From positions 1 through 64,000 of the forward strand of contig CAYRBJ010000002.1 of the NCBI GenBank assembly GCA_964422615.1: a DNA stretch of 64,000 nt, written 5' to 3'. The DNA is from DATLWN01 sp964422615. Lineage in GTDB: Bacteria; Pseudomonadota; Zetaproteobacteria; Mariprofundales; Mariprofundaceae. Position numbers and translations under genes: made by a program. Numbering within the stretch: position 1 is the stretch's first letter; each line of letters opens with the position of its first letter. The notes below the pieces were generated by a model. That model was given only the letters and a program-made list of their open reading frames with translations. It was not told where the DNA came from and did not search any database. This document shows, one piece after another, positions 8,620 to 16,573 of this stretch.

Positions 8620-8810
8620 GTCAGCGCTTCCCCATGGCATGCCATGCTCAATGCCGGGCGTCGGTTTGTAAACGGTTGGTTGTTTTCCGGTCATCGGCTT
8701 CGGCCTGTTTGCCTGGTCCGCTGGCGGGCAAGGCATAGCGGAAAGGGGGGTATTGGGTGCGCCGTGGCGGGGGTTGCAAAGGCCCCCGTTAGGATGATAA
8801 TGCCCAACCC

Positions 8811-9437
8811 ATGTCGGTAAAAGAACAGCCCCCATTCAAAATCGGTGAAAAGGTCATGTTCCTTGTGACAGCGATCTTCATCGCGCTTGCCGTCCTCGCT
8901 TTCGGGCTCATGGAATACATCCGGCATCATAGCGATCATAAGATGTTCCCGGTGTATACCGACTATCATTTCAGCGCCGAGGGCAAGCGGGGCATGGATG
9001 TCTTTTTCCGCAAGGGAAACTGCACCGATTGCCATCGTGCCCTGAACGACGGCACGAATATGGGCCCGGGTGCGCTCCTCGATGGCGAGGGTTCGCGACG
9101 CAGCTTCACCTGGATCTACAATTTCCTGCGCGAGCCGGAGAAGACGTATGGAGGTCCGACGCTGGATCACGGTGTCGGCAAGGCGGCCGCCTATGTGGCC
9201 GACATGTCCGACAAGAACCTGCATGCCATCGCCACCTGGCTGTCCGAGCTGCAGACAAAGCGGGGATCCGTGATCTCGCCGTATGCGCCTAAGGGCAGGA
9301 ACCCGTTCATCGATTCGATGGTCAGTCATTTTGCTCCGGAAAGCTGGAAGGATAGCGGCTACAAGGATATGCGCCATCCCAACAGGCCGGTCGATTCAAA
9401 TGCTGCAGCAGCAGATAGTGGGAGTAACAAACAATGA
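8811..9437 (+). CDS. Membrane-anchored monoheme cytochrome c
   Basis: 208 aa with one N-terminal transmembrane helix (about 14-36) and a periplasmic cytochrome c domain: heme site CTDCH at about residue 71. Overall shape is that of CcoO or NorC: anchor, short linker, heme domain. It starts a tightly packed operon: its stop overlaps the next start by 4 bases, and the next gene encodes a short CcoN-like protein, so the two may form a membrane electron-transfer pair. Not a complete oxidase, as no binuclear-centre subunit is present in this operon. Confidence 0.85.
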   Translation: MSVKEQPPFKIGEKVMFLVTAIFIALAVLAFGLMEYIRHHSDHKMFPVYTDYHFSAEGKRGMDVFFRKGNCTDCHRALNDGTNMGPGALLDGEGSRRSFTWIYNFLREPEKTYGGPTLDHGVGKAAAYVADMSDKNLHAIATWLSELQTKRGSVISPYAPKGRNPFIDSMVSHFAPESWKDSGYKDMRHPNRPVDSNAAAADSGSNKQ

Positions 9438-9946
9438 CCGAGCGTGCTTGGGAAACGGACAAGCAGTATATCCGCTTGACGATGTGGTTCGTGTATGCGT
9501 GCATCATCTACAGTATCATCGGTTTTTCCTGGGGCGCGCTGATGGGTGGGGTTCCCGAATTCCGCCGCTTCGTGGATGAGCGGATGTTCGGCAAGATGAT
9601 CGTGCTGGCGCATTCGCACATCAACCTGCTGGGCTGGGTCGAGATGGCCATCTTCTCGGCCGTTTATTTCACCGTGCCGCGTCTGGTCAAGCGTCCGATC
9701 TACAGCGTGACGCTGATGAAGGTGCATTTCTGGATGCACAACTTCGGTCTGCTCGGCCTGGTCATCTTCTTCACGATTGCCGGCCTGCTCGGTGGCATCA
9801 ACAGTCTGAGTATGCCCCCGGACCAGGTGGAGGCGCTGGTGCGCCCTTGGCTCGAGGCGGTGGGCGTGTTCGGCAGCCTCGTGTTGCTGGCCAACTGTAT
9901 CTGGGGATACAACATCTACCGTACCGCATGGAACTGGGATAAATGA
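9434..9946 (+). CDS. Short CcoN-like heme-copper-oxidase-fold membrane protein
   Basis: 170 aa with about five transmembrane helices. It carries AHSHINLLGWVEMAIFSAVY, matching the segment of cbb3/NOR catalytic subunits that holds histidine ligands in an early helix, followed by VHFWMHNFGLLG, but has none of the later HH or HxH copper and heme ligands. It belongs to the small stand-alone subunit I-like proteins often annotated as cbb3 subunit I, which cannot be complete oxidases. It lies between a membrane cytochrome c and a thioredoxin-like lipoprotein with 4-base overlaps on both sides. A second copy is at 25346-25858. Confidence 0.8.
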   Translation: MTERAWETDKQYIRLTMWFVYACIIYSIIGFSWGALMGGVPEFRRFVDERMFGKMIVLAHSHINLLGWVEMAIFSAVYFTVPRLVKRPIYSVTLMKVHFWMHNFGLLGLVIFFTIAGLLGGINSLSMPPDQVEALVRPWLEAVGVFGSLVLLANCIWGYNIYRTAWNWDK

Positions 9947-10542
9947 AGGGACGTCCAAGCCTGCTGGCCCTGACCGCCGCCTGCGCGCTGTCGTTGGGTG
10001 CCTGCTCAGGCATGGTGGGTTCGGGTATCCTGAAGGTGGGGATGAAGGCGCCTTCGGTGAAGACGAAGACGCTGGCGGATGTCGGTGGGGATCTGGGGCA
10101 AATCACCAGTTACCACTGGCCCAATCCCGCCATGTACAAGTATTCCGAGGCGCAGGCGCTGAAGCTGCACAAGCCCATCATCATGGAATTCGCCACTCCG
10201 GCGCATTGCACCGAATGCGACGAGGAGATGGAGATGCTGAAGATGGTCATGGCCAAGTTCGGCAACAAGATCATCGTGCTGCACATGGACCAGTACTACA
10301 ATCCTGAGGCATACCGGGTGTTCAAGGTGCGCGGTGAGCCCTGGACGGTGGTCATCGGCAAGGGCGGCATCGTGCGCCGGATCTGGCCTGGCCGAACCCT
10401 GCGTGGAGAAATCGCTCCTGTTATCGCCCAACTGCTCAAGGAGCCGTGGCCACCGAAGCCGAAACCGGCAACGGCGAAGGGTAAGAAGCCGTCAACCACG
10501 GCACATAAGGCCAAGCAAGCCAAGCAAGTGGCCTTTCGATGA
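9943..10542 (+). CDS. Thioredoxin-like lipoprotein
   Basis: 199 aa. Lipobox LGAC at residues 17-20 anchors it in the periplasm. A thioredoxin-like fold follows: IIMEFATPAHCTECDEEMEML carries a C-x-x-C pair (CTEC) after the strand, and VRGEPWTVVIGKGG has the position of the cis-proline loop. The C-terminal 30 residues are Lys/Pro/Ala-rich. Roles could be redox handling of cytochrome cysteines or copper delivery to a membrane oxidase; context favours a cytochrome-related job, but this is inference. Confidence 0.78.
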   Translation: MKGRPSLLALTAACALSLGACSGMVGSGILKVGMKAPSVKTKTLADVGGDLGQITSYHWPNPAMYKYSEAQALKLHKPIIMEFATPAHCTECDEEMEMLKMVMAKFGNKIIVLHMDQYYNPEAYRVFKVRGEPWTVVIGKGGIVRRIWPGRTLRGEIAPVIAQLLKEPWPPKPKPATAKGKKPSTTAHKAKQAKQVAFR

Positions 10543-10997
10543 GTGACAGTGAATACGTTCTGCGCCCTGATATGCAGGGCGTGTTGTGGGATTTGGCACT
10601 CTACATTCCGACAGTTGGGATTCTCGGATACTACGGGCTGTCATTCTGGTATCAGGGCAGCCATGCGACAGTGGCGTATGTACTGTGGTTTCTGGCCTGC
10701 TTTTTCGTGATCGTGGGTGCTGGCCGTATTCTTCGCAGGCTGTTGGTGTTGCCAAGGGCGGCGGTTTCCCTGCATGTCGACAAGAAGCGGACGATCAGTA
10801 TCACCTTCAGGAACGGGGGGGTCGCCAAGCTGGTGCGCGACGTGCGGTATTTTAAGGATTATGCCGGGCGTTCATTCGGATTGAGCGGCACCGATGCCGA
10901 CGGGAAGAAATGGCAGTACGTCTTTCATCGCGGGCAGTTTGCCGGCGACACCGCCTTCTCGCGTCTGAATGCCGAACTGGAAGTGTTTAAGGATTGA
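10539..10997 (+). CDS. Membrane protein of unknown function, last gene of the 8.8-11 kb operon
   Basis: 152 aa with two transmembrane helices (about 15-35 and 47-65), then a soluble beta-rich domain with LHVDKKRTISITFRNGG. No family recognised. It overlaps the preceding gene by 4 bases and ends 20 bases before the convergent gene at 11018. Confidence 0.72.
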   Translation: MSDSEYVLRPDMQGVLWDLALYIPTVGILGYYGLSFWYQGSHATVAYVLWFLACFFVIVGAGRILRRLLVLPRAAVSLHVDKKRTISITFRNGGVAKLVRDVRYFKDYAGRSFGLSGTDADGKKWQYVFHRGQFAGDTAFSRLNAELEVFKD

Positions 10998-11017
10998 TGT
11001 GCCGGTGACACCTGCCG

Positions 11018-11203
11018 CTAGCGGCGTCGGAGGACGTCCCAGGCCATCCAGCCAATGACAGCGGCGCCGATCAGTACGGCAACGGCGATGACGATGATTT
11101 CGGTGGGCCGCGATACCAGTCCGCCGATAAACATGTGCACGACATAGCCGAGGATAAACAGCGAGGCGGACGCGCCGATGGCGAACAGAATGACGGGACG
11201 CAT
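11018..11203 (-). CDS. Small two-helix membrane protein
   Basis: 61 aa, almost all hydrophobic: helix one about 3-27, helix two about 35-56, ending in WDVLRRR (positive-inside). It converges with the operon at 10997. The ribosome site is weak (GGA at 9 bases), so the gene is less certain than its neighbours. No family recognised. Confidence 0.5.
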   Translation of the reverse strand: MRPVILFAIGASASLFILGYVVHMFIGGLVSRPTEIIVIAVAVLIGAAVIGWMAWDVLRRR

Positions 11204-11459
11204 GCATCCATCTTGTCGATCGGATGCCTTGCGTCAAGGGCAGGGACACGCGACGCTTTCACGGTGGGCGATGCGCTATTGCCTGATCGTGGCAAGGGTG
11301 CTAGCGTTCGGGGCTGAGGGGGTTTTTTGGATCACTGGATTGTTCCGTAACTATTGATATTTAAAGTTTTTCTGGGAAGGTTATTTCTGGGGAAGGTTTT
11401 TTTTTGGGCGGAACATATCTCTCTCATCTCATGCTTGAGAATTGAATGGAGGGGAATGA
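11204..11459 (+). promoter_or_regulatory. Upstream region of the cbb3-like operon
   Basis: 256 bases with no gene. The right half is much more AT-rich than its surroundings (around 11330-11420, with T-runs), as for a promoter region. TTGAT at 11354-11358 resembles one half of an FNR box but the partner half is poor. AGGGG lies six bases before the start at 11460. Confidence 0.4.
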
Positions 11460-11762
11460 ATGAATAAGTCTCAGTTGTTAGCATTCGGAGTAGGCATGAC
11501 TGTAGGCATGGGGAACGGCTCGGTGTTTGTCGTGACGATGAATCACTTCCTTGGCCGCTCTCCGTATGACACGGCGGGTATGTGGGGGTTCGACGCCTAC
11601 AATCCCTTCACCTACGCCGGCTTTGAGGATTTCGTGATGATTCTTTTCGGTGTCGCCTTCTGGTGGCTGCTGGTCGCAGGCTTGAGCAAGTTCGCGGCGA
11701 TCGAGGGGCAGCCGTTTGTCGAGGAAGACCACGAAGCCACTTTAGATGCGAATGGGAGGTAA
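11460..11762 (+). CDS. Small membrane protein, first gene of the cbb3-like operon
   Basis: 100 aa with two hydrophobic segments (about 6-29 and 57-78) around a polar loop containing GMWGFDAYNPFTYAGFEDF. No heme or metal motif. It begins the operon 11460-15231, with GGAGGGG upstream, and is followed by a 42-aa membrane peptide and ccoN. Likely an oxidase accessory subunit by position only; I recognise no family. Confidence 0.75.
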   Translation: MNKSQLLAFGVGMTVGMGNGSVFVVTMNHFLGRSPYDTAGMWGFDAYNPFTYAGFEDFVMILFGVAFWWLLVAGLSKFAAIEGQPFVEEDHEATLDANGR

Positions 11763-11768
11763 TGAATC

Positions 11769-11897
11769 ATGCAACTGATGGCAGGTATTATGGGAATTAT
11801 TCTCGCTTTTTCGTCGATGTGGCTCGGCTGGTACGTGCTGCGGGTTTGGCCCGATTTGTACGAGGAAGTCGAACGAAGCAAAAAACAAAAACATTAA
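11769..11897 (+). CDS. 42-aa single-pass membrane protein
   Basis: 42 codons: one helix (MAGIMGIILAFSSMWLGWYV), then RVWPDLYEEVERSKKQKH, a highly charged cytoplasmic tail. GGGAGG lies 9 bases upstream. Between the 100-aa protein and ccoN, it resembles CcoQ in size and topology (one helix plus polar tail), although CcoQ normally follows ccoO. Function inferred from position. Confidence 0.75.
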   Translation: MQLMAGIMGIILAFSSMWLGWYVLRVWPDLYEEVERSKKQKH

Positions 11898-11948
11898 GTT
11901 TCGGTAGTATTTGAACGCTGATCAATGAGCTAGGGAGGTAGACAGCAA

Positions 11949-13355
11949 ATGTTTAAGTATCTGTTCGCGAAAGAGGACGATATACCGCAGGGTACCGCTG
12001 CGGTGTTGTTCGGTTTCTCGTCAATCGTATGGTTTATCGTGGGTACCGGGCTTGGTTCGTTCAATGCTGCCAAGCTGGGCTTCCCCGATTTTGTGACCGG
12101 CAGCTATGCCTTCGCATTCGGACACATGCGCCAGGTGCATGTGATGACCGTGATCTTCGGCTGGATTCTGGGCGCATTCGCTATGTCGTGGATGTACATT
12201 ACACCGGCACTGGGCAACACCAAGCTGTGGTCCGAAAAGCTGGGTGTCTGGACGGTGGTGTCCTGGAATGTAGGTCTGACCCTTGGTCTTTCGCTGCTGT
12301 GGTGCGGCCTGACGTCCGGTCGTGAGTATTCCGACTTCATCTGGCCGATCGATCTATACATTGCCTTCTTTATCGCCATCCCGATGGCGATCAATGTATG
12401 GATGACGATTCTGACCCGCCGCACACAGGGTATCTATACGACGAACTGGTTCTTTGCGGCCGCTGCGTTCATGACCATCATCGTGTTCCTGGTCGGCAAC
12501 CTGCCGGAGTGGTTCCATCTGACGGGTCTGAACGAGGCGTACATGACCTGGTGGTTCGCCCATAACATCCTGGGCCTGCTGATTACACCGGTGGCTGCCG
12601 CCATTACCTACTACATCATCCCTAAGATCACCGGCAATCCGCTGTATTCCCACCGCGTGGGTCACCTGCATTTCTGGTCGCTGGTGATTTTCTACTCCAC
12701 CCCGGCTGCCCACCACCTGATGGGTTCGCCGTTGCCGGAGTGGCTGAAGTCCTTTGCCTCCGTGGAGGGCGTGCTGATTCTGGTGCCGGCCATGGCCTTC
12801 GTGTGTAACATCATGCTGACCATGCAGGGCCGCTGGCGCATGTTCGTGGAGAACATCGAGGTGCGCTATTCGGCAACCGCCGGCCTTCTGGCAATCCCGC
12901 TGAACATGCAGGGTGGCTTCCAGCAGACGCGCGCCATCAACTGGTATGTTCATGGCACCGGCTGGATCGTCGCACATGACCACCTGGCTCTGCTCGGCTT
13001 CTCTACCTTCGCCGAGGTATCCGCTGTTGTGTACGGCTTGCAGACGCTGCTGCGCCGCAAGCTCTGGTCCTACAGCCTGCAGAACTTCCATTACTGGATG
13101 CTGCTGGTCGGCTTCGCCATCTACTGGGTGACGATGACGATCGCTGGCCTGATCCAGGGCGCTGGCAAGGTGTTCGAGGTGCCATATGTGGATGTGGTGA
13201 TCGCCGAGCATCCGTACATGATCGGTCGCTGGTTCGGTGGCACGATGGTGTTCATCGGCAACTGGTTCTGGCTGTACAACATGTACATGACGGCCAAAGT
13301 GGGTCGCGAAGTGCCCGCAGGTCGTCAGCCGCACGAGCTGGCCTACGAGAACTAA
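11949..13355 (+). CDS. ccoN: cbb3-like cytochrome c oxidase catalytic subunit (CcoN)
   Basis: 468 aa, about 12 transmembrane helices, full CcoN length. Visible ligands: His64 in RQVHVMTVIFGW (low-spin heme), His205 in WWFAHNILGLL (CuB), His255-His256 in STPAAHHLMGSP (CuB), His343/His345 in VAHDHLALLG (hemes). LYSHRVGHLHFW follows the YYIIPK turn as in cbb3. Compared with standard CcoN the first motif lacks the usual H-T-N and the last is HDH rather than HVH, so this is a divergent branch. It lies in an operon with a CcoO-like cytochrome. Reduction of oxygen is the likely reaction; nitric oxide reduction cannot be excluded. Confidence 0.9.
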   Translation: MFKYLFAKEDDIPQGTAAVLFGFSSIVWFIVGTGLGSFNAAKLGFPDFVTGSYAFAFGHMRQVHVMTVIFGWILGAFAMSWMYITPALGNTKLWSEKLGVWTVVSWNVGLTLGLSLLWCGLTSGREYSDFIWPIDLYIAFFIAIPMAINVWMTILTRRTQGIYTTNWFFAAAAFMTIIVFLVGNLPEWFHLTGLNEAYMTWWFAHNILGLLITPVAAAITYYIIPKITGNPLYSHRVGHLHFWSLVIFYSTPAAHHLMGSPLPEWLKSFASVEGVLILVPAMAFVCNIMLTMQGRWRMFVENIEVRYSATAGLLAIPLNMQGGFQQTRAINWYVHGTGWIVAHDHLALLGFSTFAEVSAVVYGLQTLLRRKLWSYSLQNFHYWMLLVGFAIYWVTMTIAGLIQGAGKVFEVPYVDVVIAEHPYMIGRWFGGTMVFIGNWFWLYNMYMTAKVGREVPAGRQPHELAYEN

Positions 13356-13365
13356 AGAGAAAGAT

Positions 13366-13393
13366 GGGTGGTGGTGCTTTGGCGCCACCACCC
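13366..13393 (+). other. Intercistronic hairpin between ccoN and ccoO
   Basis: A 12-bp stem GGGTGGTGGTGC-TTTG-GCGCCACCACCC with one G-U pair, then GCTTCCTTTT. The weak T-run makes it a partial terminator or an RNA-stability element within the operon. Confidence 0.6.
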
Positions 13394-13443
13394 GCTTCCT
13401 TTTGATGAAAGTACCGATATAGCTACAAAGAGGGAGGAGCAAA

Positions 13444-14400
13444 GTGGCATTTAGAGAGTATAAACTGGGAGCGATGTTCTTTGGTTTCGCATTGAGCTTC
13501 TCAATGATGATTACCATCTTCTTTCCATCACTTTACATCACGGATCACGGTACGCCGAACGACTACGGTCTGGACAAGACCCTGACCTATGGTCGCAACA
13601 GCGCATTCACCTATTCCGATCCGCTGCTGAAGCAGACGCACGAGCCGATCAAGGCAATCCTGAAGGTGGATCCGGTCAGTGGTAAGGCGCTGTCGTCGCC
13701 GATGACGGTGTATATCTACCAGCCGGGCGATCCGTTCCCGTCCAACGTCGTGCATCCGCGCATCCTGACGGGCGACATCGAGTCCCTGAGTGTCAACCAG
13801 GGCAAGATCGATGCCGCGAATACCAGCCAGGGTGCCGTGTTCACCATCGGGCATGCCTCGTACCATGGCAAGGAGCTGCCCTATATCGTGAACCTGACCG
13901 CGACGCAGGGCTGGAAGGCCGACCAGACGCTGGCCGCCGTTCCTGACCAGGATCGTTCCTATGCCGCCCAGGGCCGCACGCTGTTCGAGCGCGAAGGCTG
14001 CTGGTGGTGCCATACGCTGCTGCCGGAGGAGACTCAGGACTGGCAGACCTTCGGCCGTCCGCCGCTGGTGGGTGACCTGAACGGTCAGTCGCCGACGACC
14101 TTCGGTTCCGACCGTAAGGCTCCGGACCTTCTGCATGTGGGCAGCCGCAACAGCTCCCGCGAGTGGATGATGATGCACTTCTTCGATCCGCGTCTGGTGC
14201 AGCCGCACTCGATCATGCCGCGCTTCGACTACCTGTGGGGCAAGGTCGACGCCAGTGGCAACGTCATCGACTACGCGAAGTGGCGTAAGGAGTACATGGC
14301 CTACTACGAGGGTAAGACCGTGTATCCGCCTGCAGTGCCGATCCCCGCGAAGGACAGCGAGGCTCGCCACCTGATCGACTTTGTGCTGGACCTGAAGTAA
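13444..14400 (+). CDS. ccoO: CcoO-like membrane cytochrome c subunit, enlarged
   Basis: 318 aa from a GTG with GGAGG upstream. An N-terminal helix (about 8-30) anchors the protein; the heme c site is CWWCH near residue 187, preceded by GRTLFEREG as in CcoO. Typical CcoO is near 200 aa: here about 110 extra residues lie between helix and heme domain, beta-rich and without cysteines, and the standard NCHSQMIRP sequence is replaced by CWWCHTLLPEETQ. MPRFDYL supplies a candidate Met axial ligand. It follows ccoN after an 88-base gap with a hairpin. Confidence 0.85.
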   Translation: MAFREYKLGAMFFGFALSFSMMITIFFPSLYITDHGTPNDYGLDKTLTYGRNSAFTYSDPLLKQTHEPIKAILKVDPVSGKALSSPMTVYIYQPGDPFPSNVVHPRILTGDIESLSVNQGKIDAANTSQGAVFTIGHASYHGKELPYIVNLTATQGWKADQTLAAVPDQDRSYAAQGRTLFEREGCWWCHTLLPEETQDWQTFGRPPLVGDLNGQSPTTFGSDRKAPDLLHVGSRNSSREWMMMHFFDPRLVQPHSIMPRFDYLWGKVDASGNVIDYAKWRKEYMAYYEGKTVYPPAVPIPAKDSEARHLIDFVLDLK

Positions 14401-14415
14401 GGGGAGGGAGAAAAA

Positions 14416-15072
14416 ATGGGAATTCGACTCGACCGTCCGTTCTATACGGTCACCACGCATGACCAGAACCTGGTAGCCCAGGAAGTCTGGGAGGGAGAAA
14501 GCCTTGGCGGTATCAAGGAGAACAACCGCCCGGTACCGGCGCCGATCGCCGTGCTTCTGGCAATGATCATTGTCACAGCCTTCTTGTTGACGTTCCCCTT
14601 GTGGGGGCAGAGGCCGACGGCGCAGATCTTCTCCGACTATGTTGATCTGCTGAACACACCGGCGGTGCAGTCCATCGAGAACAACAAGGACCTGACACCC
14701 GTGCAGGCGGACAAGCTGGCCATGCAGTCGATCGTAGATCGCCTGGACCAGTTCCCTTCGCCGTACAGCTTCCAGCGTAAGGAACACGCGATCTCGATGG
14801 ATCAGCTGAAGTTCGTCGCTCCGCAGATTATCAAGCTGCGCAACGAGGGTGCCGATCTTTCGCAGTACTCCATCATCGGACCCGATGTGGTGAAACAGAA
14901 CTTCGAGGGCAACCCTGGGCCGGACGGTACCACCCTTCGTAAGCAGCCATGGTGGGATGTCGGTTACACCATTGATGTCTGGTATGTGGCGTATTTCTGT
15001 ATTGCCGTGTTCTTCATGGTCAAGGGACTGCCGCCGATTTCCTGGCAGCCTGATCATACAAAAGCGCACTGA
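14416..15072 (+). CDS. Heme-less 218-aa membrane subunit of the cbb3-like operon
   Basis: 218 aa. One helix at about residues 43-63 (PIAVLLAMIIVTAFLLTF), a polar region of about 120 residues with repeated acidic and aromatic segments, and a second helix near 186-204. No CxxCH, so it does not replace the diheme CcoP, which is missing from the whole window. GGGAGGG lies upstream and the gene is 15 bases after ccoO. I recognise no family; by position it is a candidate structural subunit specific to this oxidase branch. Confidence 0.78.
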   Translation: MGIRLDRPFYTVTTHDQNLVAQEVWEGESLGGIKENNRPVPAPIAVLLAMIIVTAFLLTFPLWGQRPTAQIFSDYVDLLNTPAVQSIENNKDLTPVQADKLAMQSIVDRLDQFPSPYSFQRKEHAISMDQLKFVAPQIIKLRNEGADLSQYSIIGPDVVKQNFEGNPGPDGTTLRKQPWWDVGYTIDVWYVAYFCIAVFFMVKGLPPISWQPDHTKAH

Positions 15073-15096
15073 TCGGAACTTCAAGGAGGAGTTGTA

Positions 15097-15231
15097 ATGA
15101 TTGATCTTGATGCACCAACATTGTGTGTAAGCGGCGTGATCCTGATTGCGTTACTTGGTCCGGTAGCCTACTCGTTCTTTATCGACAAGTGGCTGAGGGA
15201 TGCCCCGGATCCGAGGCGCAGGAAATTCTGA
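15097..15231 (+). CDS. 44-aa single-pass membrane protein (CcoQ-like)
   Basis: 44 codons, AAGGAGG 8 bases before ATG. One helix (VSGVILIALLGPVAYSFF) and a basic cytoplasmic tail (DPRRRKF). It closes the cbb3-like operon 27 bases before a strong terminator. Size and topology resemble CcoQ; homology is not shown. Confidence 0.75.
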   Translation: MIDLDAPTLCVSGVILIALLGPVAYSFFIDKWLRDAPDPRRRKF

Positions 15232-15258
15232 TTGCCTCCAGGCACCGGAATTTAATGA

Positions 15259-15289
15259 AACGCGGCGCACATTGCGCCGCGTTTTTTTT
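15259..15289 (+). terminator. Terminator of the cbb3-like operon
   Basis: Perfect 9-bp stem CGCGGCGCA-CAT-TGCGCCGCG followed by eight T, directly after the 44-aa gene. From 15290 to 15565 I see no gene or clear signal. Confidence 0.92.
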
Positions 15290-15565
15290 AGTTATATCGG
15301 TTGGCGGCAGCTTGGAACGGATCGCGTGTCTATGAGCCTGATATGTGCATGTAAGCGGTACATATAGGACGGCCGTCCTCTGGGATTGCGCTGGCTGTGC
15401 GCCTTAATATGATGTGTAGGTCAAGCGTAGTGCTGTACGACAAACGAGCCTGGGGATATTGTGGATAGAGGGCAATGAGATTGGGGATTGCATATGCATT
15501 GCTATCTGTCGATCGTTGCAGGGCATGCGCACAGCTTGCGCGTACGTGACTGGCAGCGGTGGGGC

Positions 15566-15592
15566 AAAAAAAAGCGCGCCTTGCGGCGCGCC
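15566..15592 (-). terminator. Terminator of the 49-aa gene
   Basis: Minus strand: GGCGCGCC-GCAA-GGCGCGC stem followed by eight T, 22 bases past the stop of the 49-aa gene. Strong intrinsic terminator. Confidence 0.9.
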
Positions 15593-15614
15593 TTCATCTA
15601 ACAGGAAAGAAAAA

Positions 15615-15764
15615 TCAGTCCTGGCTATCCAGTTCATCCATGCGTTTGACGGCCGGTGACAGGACGATGTTCATTAGAATCACGCCCGTCAAGAAAACGC
15701 CCAAGGCAAACAGGAATGCGAACAGCTGCGAATTGTAAAAACTATCCGGTGCCATACCACCCAT
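15615..15764 (-). CDS. 49-aa single-pass membrane protein
   Basis: 49 codons: short polar N-terminus, helix LFAFLFALGVFLTGVILMNI, tail SPAVKRMDELDSQD. AAGGAGG lies 7 bases before ATG and a strong terminator follows, so this is a genuine monocistronic gene. It sits between the two oxidase operons on the opposite strand, divergent from the second. No family recognised. Confidence 0.78.
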   Translation of the reverse strand: MGGMAPDSFYNSQLFAFLFALGVFLTGVILMNIVLSPAVKRMDELDSQD

Positions 15765-15939
15765 TAGCTACCCTCCTTGAATTCGGCAATGGTCAAACCA
15801 TAACTGCTGTGCGAGCGCATTGCAATATTCCGATCAACAAGACGAAGCGTCCATATCGAAGACCTCTGCCATGCCAGTATGCGCCATGGGGGAGTGTGCG
15901 CGTCTTGCATAATCACCAACGGCATGATGTAATAAACCC

Positions 15940-16248
15940 ATGAAACATACAGGCCGACGTTTGCGCGCATACTGGCTTTTATTGTTATCCTTACTACTGA
16001 CGCTGACCCCTTTCGATGCCCATGCATATGGCATCGATGATATGGTCGGGCCGCAGTGGCGCTATGGCATATTCGCGTTTCTGCTGTTTGGCATGATTTT
16101 TTATGCCATTGCCGTCGTTACCTATATGCGCAAGGGTCGGGCCAAGATGAAGAAGGGCGAATACATCATGCTTTCGACCATCCTCGTCGGCATTGGCCTG
16201 GGCATGCTGACTGCCGTCATGCAGCTGATCACCGGTTATCTGTTATAA
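15940..16248 (+). CDS. Small membrane protein, first gene of the second respiratory operon
   Basis: 102 aa. Signal peptide ending near FDAHA (residue 29), then two helices (about 42-62 and 78-99) separated by RKGRAKMKKGEY. No heme or metal motif. It starts the long operon 15940-24856, with the next gene 10 bases away. Role unknown. Confidence 0.75.
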   Translation: MKHTGRRLRAYWLLLLSLLLTLTPFDAHAYGIDDMVGPQWRYGIFAFLLFGMIFYAIAVVTYMRKGRAKMKKGEYIMLSTILVGIGLGMLTAVMQLITGYLL

Positions 16249-16258
16249 GGAGACGGAC

Positions 16259-16570
16259 ATGGGCGCTATTGATCAATTTATGAACAACCTGGGCGAGGGC
16301 TGGACGATCTACATCTGGCTGATATCGGGCATTATGATTGTCGGAGCCGCGATGATCGCCATGCGCTGGGCATACAAGAATCACCAGTTCGATGAGGACA
16401 TCAAGTATGTGATGTTCGATGAGAGCGACAAGGATCGGATGGATCCGAAGGAATACGAGAAGAGCCGCAAGGTGATCGCTGAGCAGATCGAGCTGCGTGC
16501 ACAGGTGCTCGAGCAGCATCGCGAGGAATACCTGAAGAGGCATCCGCATCAACAACAGCATCAGGATTGA
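16259..16570 (+). CDS. Small membrane protein with charged coiled tail
   Basis: 103 aa with one helix (about 16-37: IYIWLISGIMIVGAAMIAM) then a long charged alpha-helical tail ending in HPHQQQHQD. AAGGAG precedes ATG. It is like a long CcoS/CcoQ in topology; no family can be given. It is 3 bases before the cytochrome gene. Confidence 0.75.
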   Translation: MGAIDQFMNNLGEGWTIYIWLISGIMIVGAAMIAMRWAYKNHQFDEDIKYVMFDESDKDRMDPKEYEKSRKVIAEQIELRAQVLEQHREEYLKRHPHQQQHQD

Positions 16571-16573
16571 CGT

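Noticed and set aside
11354..11367. FNR/ANR box before the cbb3-like operon
   Set aside because: Only the left half TTGAT fits; the right half AAAGT departs from ATCAA at most positions.
13528..15084. 518-codon open frame on the minus strand opposite ccoO and the 218-aa gene
   Set aside because: The plus strand encodes CcoO with heme motif and good ribosome sites; this frame has no recognisable domain.
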